Shown: one piece after another, positions 1 to 9,217 of the stretch
How the letters are laid out: every line of letters starts with the position of its first letter
Position numbering within the stretch: position 1 is the stretch's first letter
Assembly: GCA_963788145.1 (NCBI GenBank)
Contig: CAWBFQ010000003.1
Location: 434,001-498,000, forward strand
Source: UTCFX2 sp963788145
GTDB lineage: Bacteria; Chloroflexota; Anaerolineae; Anaerolineales; UBA4823
Direction of reading: 5' to 3'
Length of the DNA stretch: 64,000 nucleotides
Program-made: the position numbers and the translations under genes
Notes under the pieces: model-generated
Told to the model about the DNA's origin: nothing
Seen by the model: the letters and a program-made list of their open reading frames with translations, nothing else
The model's database searches: none

Positions 1-968
1 ACAAATTAAGCAAGGCGTTTTCGTTTCACTCCATGTTCCTGGGGCTTTCTCCGTTTGACGCCCTAGCTATGTACAGCCTGATCACGTATGCCGACTTGGC
101 GCTGGGGATGTGGTTCCCGATGGGTGGTGTCTATCGGGTGGTGGAGGACTTGGTCGCACTCTGCCAGCAGATGGGAGTCAAGCTGCGCATGAACGCTCCG
201 GTGGATCAAATTTTGATCGAGGATGGGCGTGCGGTGGGAGTCCGGCTGGAAGATGATGAGCAGATCTATTCGGATCTGGTGATCTCGAACGCGGATTTGC
301 CCTATACCTACCGTAAGCTGATCGAACCGCGCTACCGCAAGGCTTACACGGACGAGAAGTTAGATCGAATGTCGTACGCCTGCTCCGGTTTTGTGCTTTA
401 CCTGGGGGTGAATAAATCCTATTCTCATTTGCGCCACCAGGCGCTCTATTTTTCGGAGGATTATCGGGCAAATCTGGATGCGATTTTCAAGACGCGAGCA
501 TTACCAGCTGAGCCTTCATTCCATTTGAATGTGCCGACGGTCACCGACCCAAGTTTGGCACCGAAAGACCATACGCTTCTTTATGTATTGGCTCCGATGC
601 CTAACTTGCGACCCTCAGCCGATGGCCGCAAGCCGATTGATTGGAAGCAAGCTGCCCCGCTGGTGCGAGAGAAGCTGGTCAACCAGCTTGAGCGAATTGT
701 GGATCCAGATTTGCGGCAGCATATTGTCTGGGAGCGTCAGTACAATCCAATGGACTGGCAGAGTGACGTCAATGCTGTGTATGGAACTGCGTTTGGATCA
801 CTTTCTCAGGGTTTCTTCCAATCCTCATATTTCCGCCCCCATAATAAATCCCGGGAAGTCTCCGGTTTGTATTTTGTTGGACAGGGCACTTACCCTGGTA
901 TTGGAATGCCGATGGTGATGATATCTTCTCGACTGGTAACGGAAAGGGTGATGGTAGAATGGACGTAG
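1..968 (+). CDS. crtI: Phytoene desaturase, CrtI-type, 5'-truncated by window edge
   Basis: FAD-dependent desaturase that converts phytoene towards lycopene at the membrane. The reading frame is open back to base 3, before the first Met at 33, so the N-terminal FAD-binding (Rossmann) part lies outside the window. Visible are the family segment FSFHSMFLGLSPFDALAMYS, the WFPMGGVYRVVEDL segment typical of CrtI proteins, and the C-terminal GLYFVGQGTYPGIGMP motif that closes the FAD site. It overlaps crtB by 10 bp, so the two are probably translationally coupled as the first steps of the carotenoid operon. Desaturation number and product cannot be read from the sequence. Confidence 0.9.
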   Translation, partial: KLSKAFSFHSMFLGLSPFDALAMYSLITYADLALGMWFPMGGVYRVVEDLVALCQQMGVKLRMNAPVDQILIEDGRAVGVRLEDDEQIYSDLVISNADLPYTYRKLIEPRYRKAYTDEKLDRMSYACSGFVLYLGVNKSYSHLRHQALYFSEDYRANLDAIFKTRALPAEPSFHLNVPTVTDPSLAPKDHTLLYVLAPMPNLRPSADGRKPIDWKQAAPLVREKLVNQLERIVDPDLRQHIVWERQYNPMDWQSDVNAVYGTAFGSLSQGFFQSSYFRPHNKSREVSGLYFVGQGTYPGIGMPMVMISSRLVTERVMVEWT

Positions 969-1909
969 ATAGCCGACTTAATCGTATGGATCTGTTCCAG
1001 AAAATCAGGACTGGGGATGAGTCCGTGGCAATAAGCGATGGAATGATTGGCGAGGATTATCGAGTTTGCCGGAAAATTATGCAGACGGCGAGCAAGAATT
1101 ATTCGTTTGCAAGCTCCTTTCTCCCGGCGGAGAAATTGCATCATGTGGAGGCGTTATATGCGCTGATGCGCGTGGGCGATGACCGGGTGGATGTCTCTCA
1201 TCAGGGTTTTCGCTCGCCGTTGGAGGCAATTGATGATTGGGAGAGGACCTACCAGGATGCTTTTTCCTATGGATACAGCGATCACCCGGTGATGCGGGCT
1301 TACTTGAACACTGCCTATCAATTCGGAATCCCAATGGATACAATGAGACCGTATTTTCGGGCGATGCGAGACGATTTGACCACTTCCCGTTTTCCTCGTT
1401 TTGAAGATTTGTTGTACTACATGGAAGGCAGCGCGATCCCGGTTGGTCGGGCGATGACCTATATCCTGGGGGTGCGTCAGCCATATACAATTGAGCAAGC
1501 CCTACCGGGAGCGGATAGTCTCTCGATTGCGATGCAGTTAAGCAATTTCTGGCGCGATATCGGGTATGACTGGACTATCGAGCGGGTCTATCTGCCGCAA
1601 GAAGATCTGGAGCGATTTGGCGTGAGCGAATCTGATCTGGCTCAAAACCGGGTCACGTCGAATTTCATCGAGCTACTTGAATTTGAATTTTCCCGGACAG
1701 AGGCCTATTATCAGACGGCCCGAGCCAGCGTGGGGATCCTGGCGAGCGGGAGATGGGGTGTGATGAGCGGACTGGAAGTTTACCGGGCGATCCTGGATAG
1801 CATCCGGCGCAACGGCTATAATGTCTTTCAGTTCAAAGCAGGTGCATCGACCCCTCGCAAACTGGGTCTGGCTCTCAAAGCGCTGTTGGCTGTGTATACG
1901 AGTTCGTGA
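959..1909 (+). CDS. crtB: Phytoene synthase
   Basis: Squalene/phytoene synthase family, 316 aa, normal length. It condenses two geranylgeranyl diphosphates to phytoene. Both Asp-rich metal-binding motifs are visible: the first in ALYALMRVGDDRVDV (about residues 66-80) and the second in NFWRDIGYDW followed by ERVYLPQEDLERFGV. The YYMEGSAIPVGRAM segment is also characteristic. The ATG at 959 overlaps the end of the desaturase gene and is followed after 15 bp by the cyclase fusion gene, supporting a single operon. Confidence 0.95.
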   Translation: MDVDSRLNRMDLFQKIRTGDESVAISDGMIGEDYRVCRKIMQTASKNYSFASSFLPAEKLHHVEALYALMRVGDDRVDVSHQGFRSPLEAIDDWERTYQDAFSYGYSDHPVMRAYLNTAYQFGIPMDTMRPYFRAMRDDLTTSRFPRFEDLLYYMEGSAIPVGRAMTYILGVRQPYTIEQALPGADSLSIAMQLSNFWRDIGYDWTIERVYLPQEDLERFGVSESDLAQNRVTSNFIELLEFEFSRTEAYYQTARASVGILASGRWGVMSGLEVYRAILDSIRRNGYNVFQFKAGASTPRKLGLALKALLAVYTSS

Positions 1910-1924
1910 ATACGGCTGATCAGG

Positions 1925-4012
1925 ATGGATCAAGATATGAATGACTTTGAAATATATGGTTTCCAGCGGAAATCCATGCCGGCGCTGATGGTTTGGAGCG
2001 TCGGCTCTATCCTGTCCGGTCTGGTCGTGATCCGGAGCTGGGAAAAGCAGCGTAAAGGGATGGGATCGCAGTTCATCGCTTGGGGTTTGATCAATGGATT
2101 GATCGCCTGGTTTGGATGGCGCGGGGCACAGAAGAAGCAGCTCGCCAGGTTGGAAGGCGTGCTTACGGAGTACGAACGGGTTAAAGAGACAGCCATGTTC
2201 GAAAAAATATTCTGGATCAACGCCGGGTTGGACGTGGGTTACATTTTGGGCGGCAGTTGGTTGAAGCGCAAGAATTCGCGGGATGATTTTAAGCTCGGGA
2301 TGGGATTGGGTGTACAAATTCAGGGGAATCTTCCTGTTGATTTGGGATCTGACGCTTGGTTGGTTGGTTCACCGGGGGCGAGGGTGACCTATTTTGAAGT
2401 TCTATCCATCTTTGTTGTGCCGCCGTTGGTGGTCCTTGCTATCATCACGCCCTGGGATGTGTGGAACTGGCTGGCAGGCAAACGCCCAAAACCTGACCTG
2501 ACGCCTTACCTGATCGTGCTGGCGCATGTTTTCATCGCCTTGATTTATACTACCCCATGGGATAATTATTTGGTGGCGACAAATGTGTGGTGGTATAACC
2601 CACAGCTGGTGACCGGGATTCGGATTGGATGGGTTCCGATCGAGGAATACGCGTTCTTCATCTTGCAGACTCTTCTGACCGGACTGCTGACAGTCTGGCT
2701 GATCCGCCATTTTGCAGACCGAGCCCTTGCTGAACCCGCCGGCGCCGAGACTGGTCCGGATGGCTGGAAATTGCGCATGTGGGGCTCGCTTGGGATCGGG
2801 CTGGTTTGGGCGGCTTCAATAGTGGGTCTGATCTTGGGCTGGGAAACAGGGACATATTTGACATTAATCCTTACCTGGGCGTTGATCCCGGTGTTGCTGC
2901 AAGCGATTTTTGGGCTGGATATCCTGCTAAGGCGATGGCGTGTGTTGGTTTGGGGTATCATTCCACCCACAATTTATCTGTGGGTGCTGGATTGGGTAGC
3001 GCTGAGTGAGACAACATGGACGATCGATCCGCTGCAGACGACCGGGTTGAAGGTGGGGGTCATCCCAATTGAGGAAATGCTGTTTTTCTTCATGACCAAC
3101 CTGATCATTGTGTTTGGCGTGACATTGATGTTTTCGCAGCCCAGCCAGGAGCGCGCCCGCGATTGGGTCGAAAAATGGAAGATTATGCCTGTTAAGCAAT
3201 GGATGTGGCTGCTGGCTCTGGTGATCTGGTTACTAGCGATGATCTTTACTCCGATCAGTATTTGGCGTTATGGCGATGGCGTGTTCGTTCAACTGGCAAC
3301 GGTGGGAGTGCTTGCCCAATTTGGCGCCACGATCATTGCGCTGTGGATACAATGGGGAACTCGCAAGACGCTGGCAACGTTTGGGCTTGTGGGTTTGCTG
3401 ACCTGGATGATTGAAGTTTTGGGAGTAAAAACTGGCCTACCGTTTGGCGCATACCGTTATTCGGATGCATTTAAGCCTGAGCTTGGGGGAGTGCCGTTGA
3501 TGATTCCACTTGCCTGGTTGATGATGCTGGTTCCAGCCTGGGCGGTGAGCCAGATTGTGATGACCGGGTTGAGCGACCGACTGGGAGGGGTGAAGAGTGG
3601 GCGATATCGCCTGGCTTATGCAGTCATTGCGGGGATGGCTTTTACTGCCTGGGATTTGTATCTCGACCCTCAGATGGTTCGAGGAGGATTGTGGGAATGG
3701 GAAAGACCAGGGGAGTATTTTGGGATTCCTTTGTCAAATTACTTCGGCTGGTGGATCAGCGCGACCGCCCTGACCTGGATCATCCAGCCAACGGGGCTGG
3801 AAACCGGTCGCCTGGTGTTGATCTATATCCTTACATGGCTTTTCCAGGCGGTGGGCTTGGGAATTTTCTGGGATCAGCCGGGACCGGCGCTGACTGGTTT
3901 TGTGGGGATGGGGATTTTTAGTTTGTGGGTAATTCGTAAGGAGGGATTTGGATGGGGTTCATTTTCTGGTCTATTGCAGGGTTCATCAGCGGCTCCATCC
4001 CATTCTCGCTGA
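1925..4012 (+). CDS. Fusion: N-terminal DUF6992-like + two lycopene cyclase domains + CruF-like hydratase
   Basis: A 695-aa polytopic membrane protein with three parts. Residues 1 to about 150 resemble the small DUF6992-like family (segment FWINAGLDVGYILGG). About 150-410 hold two tandem heterodimer-type (CrtYc/CrtYd) lycopene cyclase repeats, each with the signature Pro-x-Glu-Glu: GWVPIEEYAFF and GVIPIEEMLFFF. About 430-690 match the CruF/DUF422 family (TGLPFGAYRYSDAFKPELGG, LYLDPQMVRGGLWEW, GIPLSNYFGWW), known as 1',2'-hydratases of gamma-carotene or lycopene ends. Inference: one protein cyclises one end of lycopene and hydrates the other. The start could be ATG 1925 or the in-frame ATG 1937, which has better spacing to CAGGA. 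It overlaps plsY by 61 bp. Confidence 0.85.
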   Translation: MDQDMNDFEIYGFQRKSMPALMVWSVGSILSGLVVIRSWEKQRKGMGSQFIAWGLINGLIAWFGWRGAQKKQLARLEGVLTEYERVKETAMFEKIFWINAGLDVGYILGGSWLKRKNSRDDFKLGMGLGVQIQGNLPVDLGSDAWLVGSPGARVTYFEVLSIFVVPPLVVLAIITPWDVWNWLAGKRPKPDLTPYLIVLAHVFIALIYTTPWDNYLVATNVWWYNPQLVTGIRIGWVPIEEYAFFILQTLLTGLLTVWLIRHFADRALAEPAGAETGPDGWKLRMWGSLGIGLVWAASIVGLILGWETGTYLTLILTWALIPVLLQAIFGLDILLRRWRVLVWGIIPPTIYLWVLDWVALSETTWTIDPLQTTGLKVGVIPIEEMLFFFMTNLIIVFGVTLMFSQPSQERARDWVEKWKIMPVKQWMWLLALVIWLLAMIFTPISIWRYGDGVFVQLATVGVLAQFGATIIALWIQWGTRKTLATFGLVGLLTWMIEVLGVKTGLPFGAYRYSDAFKPELGGVPLMIPLAWLMMLVPAWAVSQIVMTGLSDRLGGVKSGRYRLAYAVIAGMAFTAWDLYLDPQMVRGGLWEWERPGEYFGIPLSNYFGWWISATALTWIIQPTGLETGRLVLIYILTWLFQAVGLGIFWDQPGPALTGFVGMGIFSLWVIRKEGFGWGSFSGLLQGSSAAPSHSR

Positions 4013-4578
4013 TAATCGGGCGGATCGCTCGGCAGGTGGATATTCGCAATGTGGGGGATCATAATCCTGGAGCCTGGAATGTGATGCGGGCAGCCGGATG
4101 GCAGTGGGGATTATTGGCTTTATTGTTGGATTACCTTAAAGGGGCCATCCCGGTCGGATTAGCCTGGTTCTTCTCCGGATTTCGAGATTGGGAGATTACG
4201 GCGGTTGCACTCAGCCCGCTATTGGGACATGCTTTCTCGCCCTGGCTGAAATTCCGCGGTGGTAAGGCGGTGGCAACCACTTTTGGCGTTTGGACCGGAC
4301 TGACGCTTGGGGTTGGGCCTAGCCTATTGGGGTTGATGTTGGCGGTTTTCTTTTTCGTTTTTCAATCGAGCGGTTGGGCTGTTATCGTTTCATTTATGCT
4401 GTTTGGGATATTTGTTAAACGCTATTTCATCCCGCAATTTCCGGAATTTGGCCTGATCTGGTTGGGCAATTATGCGTTGTTGATTTGGAAACATCGTCTG
4501 GAGTTGGAGCGCCTGCCGGAAATCCGTCCGTCCATGTTGAAATGGACCCGCAGCTTGTTTCAACGGAGGCCTTCTTGA
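3952..4578 (+). CDS. plsY: Glycerol-3-phosphate acyltransferase PlsY family
   Basis: Multipass membrane acyltransferase, 208 aa, that normally moves an acyl group from acyl-phosphate to glycerol-3-phosphate. The family motifs are present: SGSIPFSLIIGRI near the N-terminus (which requires this early start), the HNPGAWNVMRAAGW segment, LLLDYLKGAIP, and KFRGGKAVATTFGV. The gene begins 61 bp inside the cyclase/CruF fusion and ends against the glycosyltransferase start (TTGA overlap), so it is embedded in the carotenoid operon. It may be the ordinary phospholipid enzyme or may acylate a carotenoid glycoside; the sequence does not decide. Confidence 0.92.
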   Translation: MGFIFWSIAGFISGSIPFSLIIGRIARQVDIRNVGDHNPGAWNVMRAAGWQWGLLALLLDYLKGAIPVGLAWFFSGFRDWEITAVALSPLLGHAFSPWLKFRGGKAVATTFGVWTGLTLGVGPSLLGLMLAVFFFVFQSSGWAVIVSFMLFGIFVKRYFIPQFPEFGLIWLGNYALLIWKHRLELERLPEIRPSMLKWTRSLFQRRPS

Positions 4579-5853
4579 GCGGGATGTGGATCTTCGCTTT
4601 GATGAGTTTGTGCGTGATTGCCCTGGTCAGCGTGTTGAACGCCCTGTGTTTTCCCCGCCTTGGAGGCGTGAACCGCCGCAAAGCGCCCAAGAATGGAGGC
4701 CAGAACGTGGTTCAGAAAGGGGCGGCGCCGGATGGGCTGGGTGAGATGGAATCTGCCCCGCGGGTCTCGATCCTTGTCCCAGCCCGAGATGAGGCGAATA
4801 ACCTGCCACGCACGTTGGATGGGCTGCTCAACCAGCAATACCCGAACTATGAGGTGCTGGTGTTGGATGATGAACTCGAGCGATGGGACTTTTGAATTGA
4901 TTCAAGACAGAGCGCTAAGCAACTCCAAATTGCGGGCGCTGAGAGGGACAACTCTGCCGTCCGGCTGGATCGGTAAAAATTGGGCTTGCCAGCAGCTTTC
5001 TGAACACAGCCAGGCAGACATCCTGGTCTTTACCGATGCGGATGTGGATTGGAAGCCAGACGCACTGACAAACCTGATCAGCTTGATGATGGCTCAGAGC
5101 GAAACGCGCCCCGGCGCGGATTGCCTGACCGTGTGGCCAACCCAGCGTACGGTGGGGTTAGCAGAACGGCTGGTTGTGCCGATGATGATGTTTACGATCA
5201 TAGCCTACCTACCAGAGCTAGCTGTGCGCAAAATCCCCTGGCCGATCTTTGCTGCCGCAAATGGTCAATGCCTGGCGTTTCGGCGGAATACCTACGAGCA
5301 GATAGGCGGCCACCGCGCTGTTCGACAGCAGGTAATCGAAGATGTTGGCCTGGCTTGGGAAGTAAAACGGCGCGGTTTCCGGCTGGTAATGTCGCTTGGG
5401 GACAATCTTATCTCCGGTCGGATGTACCACAACTGGCAGGAAGTCCGGGCTGGGTTTGCCAAGAATATCCTGGCCGGGCATGGCGGATCCCCAGCATTGT
5501 TATTACTTTCAACTTTGTTTCATTGGGTTTTGTTCGTCGTCCCTTATTTCTGGTTGGCGATTGGGCTTATTCTTAATATTAGGAATGGCGGTTTGGTTAT
5601 CCCACTGGCGATGGTGGGGCTTGGTGTCGGTGCGCGAGCGCTGAGCGCCTCCGTCAGTGGTAATCGAATGCAGGATGCGCTGCTGATGCCGGTTTCGGTA
5701 GTGATGTTGACCATTATTGGCGGGATTTCCGTCTGGTGGCATTATCATGATGGGGGACCGCAGTGGAAAGGACGCAGGATCCCCGATCAACAGGGTCTGG
5801 CTAGCTTTTCTGTGGATGAGGAAGTGGAACAATGGGCGAACCGATCGTTGTGA
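4575..5853 (+). CDS. Family 2 glycosyltransferase, CruG-like, with one frameshift
   Basis: Membrane GT2 protein of about 425 aa, related to carotenoid (CruG) and hopene-associated glycosyltransferases. An N-terminal TM is followed by VSILVPARDEANNLPRTLDG, a DADVDW metal/substrate site, the acceptor region AANGQCLAFRR and IEDVGLAWEVKRRG, then C-terminal TM segments. Two frames must be joined near 4872: the upstream frame reads VLVLDDEL and the downstream frame NSSDGTFELI. Removing one base gives the canonical VLDDxSSDGTFEL, so this is probably a sequencing indel. The start is TTG 4575 (GGAGG at 4565) or ATG 4584. Probable role: 2'-O-glycosylation of the hydroxylated carotenoid made by the neighbours. 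Confidence 0.8.
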
Positions 5854-7349
5854 TTGGGGCAGGTATTGGCGGTTTGAGCGCAGCCATCCACCTGGCGGCA
5901 GCTGGGAAACGGGTGATTGTGCTGGAACAAAACGAGCAGGTGGGTGGCAAGATGGGAGAAATACGCCTCTCGGGATATCGGTGGGACAGTGGCCCGTCTT
6001 TGATTACCATGCGTTATGTGTTTGAAGATTTATTCCGAGCGGCGGGGGAGAAGCTGGAAAATTACCTCACCTTGCGCCCGGTCGATCCATTGACGCGGTT
6101 TTTCTTCCCCGGTGGGACAGTACTGGATTTGAGCCGAGATTTGCCCACTATGCTGGAGGTTTTAGACCGCTTGAACCGGAGAGACGTAGAGGGATATTTG
6201 CGTTTTCTTGCCTACGCAGCTCGCTTATTCCGGATTGTGGGACCGATTTTTATGTTCGATCAACCGCCCAGGCTGGCAAGCCTGCGGCGCGTTTCGTTGC
6301 TGGATGTGCTTCGCTTTGATGGTTTACGCACCATGAATCGGGCTATCGACAGACAGGTGCATTCGCCGGAGCTTCGCCAGGCGCTTGCGATGTTTGCCAC
6401 TTACGTGGGCGCCAGTCCTTTTCAAGCGCCCGCCACGCTGAATGTGATTGCGCATGTTGAGTTGAATGAGGGACTATGGTATCCCGTTGGGGGTGTCTAT
6501 CAGATCGCATTGGCCTATGCTAACCTGGCAGAAGCGCTCGGTGTGGAGATCCGTACCGGTCAACGGGCGACCCAGATTGAAACCCGCTCTGGAAGAGCCT
6601 GGGCGGTCCGGGTTAATCGCGTTGATGGAAATCCTGCCTCTGAGCGGATCCAGACGGATGCGGTCGTGGCCAATCTGGATGTGGGTCTTGTCTATCGCGA
6701 TCTGCTGAGTGAGGCAGGCCTGGGGGGGCGCTGGGTACAGAAAACCAGCGCCTCAGAACGATCGTGTTCGGCTTTTGTGATGTTGTTAGGTGTGCGCGGC
6801 CTGCATCCTCACCTCAGCCACCACAATACGCTGTTCTCGGTGGATTACCGGCGTGAGTTCCACGATATATTTGCTGAAGAGAAGCCGCCAGATGATCCGA
6901 CGGTTTATATCTCGATCAGCTCTAAAACGGATCCAACAGACGCTCCAGCGGGCGCTGAAAACTGGTTCATCCAGGTCAATACAGCTGCTCTCAGCCCAAA
7001 ATGGGATTGGTCGTCCCGGTCTGAAGCCTACTCCGACCTGATCTTGGATCTATTAGCCGAACGTGGGCTAGATATCCGCACCCAGATCGATACTTGTCGG
7101 GTGATTACGCCGCTCGATATTGCCAAGTGGACCGGCGCGTGGCGTGGTGCTTTATATGGAGGTTCTTCAAACAGCCGTTTGGCTGCTTTCCGCCGTCCTC
7201 ATAATCGCAGTAAAGCCGTTGGTGGCTTGTATTTTGCCGGTGGAACAGCCCATCCAGGTGGAGGCGTGCCGATGGTGACGCTTTCCGGCAAGACTGCGGC
7301 CAGCCTGTTATTGCAAGACCTGCGTACCTGGCACGGAGATCTAATATGA
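5832..7349 (+). CDS. Carotenoid desaturase, CrtD-like (CrtI/CrtD family)
   Basis: FAD-dependent carotenoid desaturase, 505 aa, full length. The N-terminus carries VVIGAGIGGLSAAIHLAAAG and a GGKMG segment. The stretch WDSGPSLITMRYVFEDLFRA resembles hydroxycarotenoid 3,4-desaturases (CrtD) more than phytoene desaturases. The C-terminal closing motif is GGLYFAGGTAHPGGGVPMV. Beside a CruF-like hydratase, a 3',4'-desaturation of the 1'-hydroxylated end is the likely step; the exact reaction is inference. It starts 22 bp before the glycosyltransferase end and overlaps the P450 by 4 bp. Confidence 0.82.
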   Translation: MGEPIVVIGAGIGGLSAAIHLAAAGKRVIVLEQNEQVGGKMGEIRLSGYRWDSGPSLITMRYVFEDLFRAAGEKLENYLTLRPVDPLTRFFFPGGTVLDLSRDLPTMLEVLDRLNRRDVEGYLRFLAYAARLFRIVGPIFMFDQPPRLASLRRVSLLDVLRFDGLRTMNRAIDRQVHSPELRQALAMFATYVGASPFQAPATLNVIAHVELNEGLWYPVGGVYQIALAYANLAEALGVEIRTGQRATQIETRSGRAWAVRVNRVDGNPASERIQTDAVVANLDVGLVYRDLLSEAGLGGRWVQKTSASERSCSAFVMLLGVRGLHPHLSHHNTLFSVDYRREFHDIFAEEKPPDDPTVYISISSKTDPTDAPAGAENWFIQVNTAALSPKWDWSSRSEAYSDLILDLLAERGLDIRTQIDTCRVITPLDIAKWTGAWRGALYGGSSNSRLAAFRRPHNRSKAVGGLYFAGGTAHPGGGVPMVTLSGKTAASLLLQDLRTWHGDLI

Positions 7350-8695
7350 ATCTCGAGAACAGCAAACCTATCCCGATGCCAGACCCAGAAACCGGTTTAC
7401 TTGCCTTGAAAGCAATGCTGCGCGAACGCCATCCACTGGCGGCTTTGCAAGTGTTCCACGCCCGCCTAGGGGATGTTTTTCAGATTAATCTACCAGGGTT
7501 CAAACCGGTGATGTTGGTTGGGCCGCAGGCAGCCCATTTTGTGCTCGTGGATGGTCGCTCGGATTTACGCTGGCGCAACGAAACAGATCCGGTCACGAAT
7601 TTGCTCAGGCACGGCGTGCTGGTGGAGGATGGCGAAACGCATGATGAATTAAGGCGCGCCCTCAACCCGGCATTGCACCGCAAAATGCTGGTTGGATACT
7701 TGAGTAAAATGCAGGTGGCTATCGACCGGGTGACGGGCGAATGGGAAAATGGGCAGGTGGTGGATATCTTGGTCGAAATGCGCAAAGTGGCGCTTCTGAT
7801 CTTAATGGATTCCCTTTTTCAGGTCGATTTTTACCCGCAGCTCAAGCCGCTGTGGAACGCCATCATGGGCTGCATCCGCTACATCTCGCCTGGATTGTGG
7901 ATGCTCACCCCAAAACTGGGCGAATTGCACAGACGTTGGTCGGGGTCTAAGGCGGCAATTCAGCAGATGGATATGTATTTCTACCAGATCATCGCTGAGA
8001 GACGCAACATCTTAACCAGGGAAGTTGAATTAAAAGGAGATCAGCAACCGCCAACCGATATGTTGGGGGTATTAATCCATTCCGGGATGGAAGATGGGCT
8101 GATCCGCGATCAGCTTCTGACAATGTTAATCGCTGGTCATGACACCGTCACGGCATTGATGGCTTGGAGCTTCTATCTGTTGGGCAAGCATCCTGATGCG
8201 ATGGAGCGGGCCAGTGTTGAAGCCAGAGAACTGATGTGTGGAGGGTCTTTTCCACAGATCGAGGCTGTAAACCAGATGGAATTTATCGGGCATGTTGTCC
8301 GAGAAGCGCTGCGCCTATACCCTCCGATCCATCTGGGATCGCGTGTGAGCGCCTGCGAACTGGAATTTCAGGGCTACCGCATCCCGGCTGGTATCCGGGT
8401 GGTGTATTCAATTTACCTGACACAGCGCCACCCGGATTATTGGGTGAATGCAAACCTTTTTGACCCGGACCGATTTGATGCGGGAGATCAGCCAGCGCCA
8501 TATACCTGGCTAGCGTTTGGCGGCGGGCCACGGAATTGTATTGGGGCGGCTTTTGGCCAGATGGAAGCTCGGTTGGTGATCGCTAGTATTTTAGGGCGTT
8601 TTCAGTTGAAGCTGGTTGGAGGAAATATCCATCCGCACATGGGGGCTACATTGGAACCGCATCCGGGGGTGCGGATGCAGTTAATGAGGTTATGA
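7346..8695 (+). CDS. Cytochrome P450, possible carotenoid hydroxylase
   Basis: Haem-thiolate monooxygenase, 449 aa, full length. The I-helix oxygen-binding motif is AGHDTVTALM, the ExxR motif is in VVREALRLYPP, and the haem-ligand loop FGGGPRNCIG carries the Cys. There is no reductase fusion, so it needs separate redox partners. The ATG overlaps the previous stop by 4 bp, placing it last in the carotenoid operon. P450s of the CYP175 type hydroxylate carotenoid rings, so ring hydroxylation is a reasonable guess from context only. Confidence 0.88.
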   Translation: MNLENSKPIPMPDPETGLLALKAMLRERHPLAALQVFHARLGDVFQINLPGFKPVMLVGPQAAHFVLVDGRSDLRWRNETDPVTNLLRHGVLVEDGETHDELRRALNPALHRKMLVGYLSKMQVAIDRVTGEWENGQVVDILVEMRKVALLILMDSLFQVDFYPQLKPLWNAIMGCIRYISPGLWMLTPKLGELHRRWSGSKAAIQQMDMYFYQIIAERRNILTREVELKGDQQPPTDMLGVLIHSGMEDGLIRDQLLTMLIAGHDTVTALMAWSFYLLGKHPDAMERASVEARELMCGGSFPQIEAVNQMEFIGHVVREALRLYPPIHLGSRVSACELEFQGYRIPAGIRVVYSIYLTQRHPDYWVNANLFDPDRFDAGDQPAPYTWLAFGGGPRNCIGAAFGQMEARLVIASILGRFQLKLVGGNIHPHMGATLEPHPGVRMQLMRL

Positions 8696-8732
8696 TGGAA
8701 AGGTCGCAACGGCTGATAAGAAAGGGTTTTGT

Positions 8733-9080
8733 TCAGCCGCGAGTAAGCCCGTAATCATCGATCAGGCGTTCGAGAATGAGCAAATCGCGAGGGTCAATCC
8801 CGATTAATTGGATCCCAGTGCGATACAGTTCTGGGTCCTCATCTGGCTTTGACCAGACAGCCCTGGCTTCCACCTCAAGTTGCTGTTTTTCAAAATAACT
8901 TTCCGGTAGGTCAATCTGGATTTCGAAGGTGGCGTTTACTCTTAGGGGCATATTTCCGATCAGCAGCGCTCCACCGGTGGTCATATCCACCAGGTATCCA
9001 AGCAGATGACCGTTGTTGCGGTCAATCACTCGAGAAAAATAGGTTAAAAGCCTACGATTCTGTATGCGCCGGTCGTCCAT
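8733..9080 (-). CDS. PilZ domain protein
   Basis: 115-aa single-domain PilZ protein. The N-terminal arginine motif (DDRRIQNRRLLTYFSR) and the DMTTGGAL segment, equivalent to the D/N-x-S-x-x-G motif, suggest cyclic di-GMP binding. The rest follows the PilZ beta barrel (GIQLIGIDPRD near the C-terminus). It stands alone on the minus strand, convergent with the P450 gene. The output function is unknown. Confidence 0.85.
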   Translation of the reverse strand: MDDRRIQNRRLLTYFSRVIDRNNGHLLGYLVDMTTGGALLIGNMPLRVNATFEIQIDLPESYFEKQQLEVEARAVWSKPDEDPELYRTGIQLIGIDPRDLLILERLIDDYGLTRG

Positions 9081-9217
9081 GATCGGGATCCTTTTTGTCC
9101 AAGAACGATAATGAATCGTTAATATTATTATAACGAACTGTACGATAAGTTACAAGTAGTTGATCAGTACTAGCCAAGTCCTTGATAAATGAGGAGATAG
9201 ATATACTAAACCATAAA

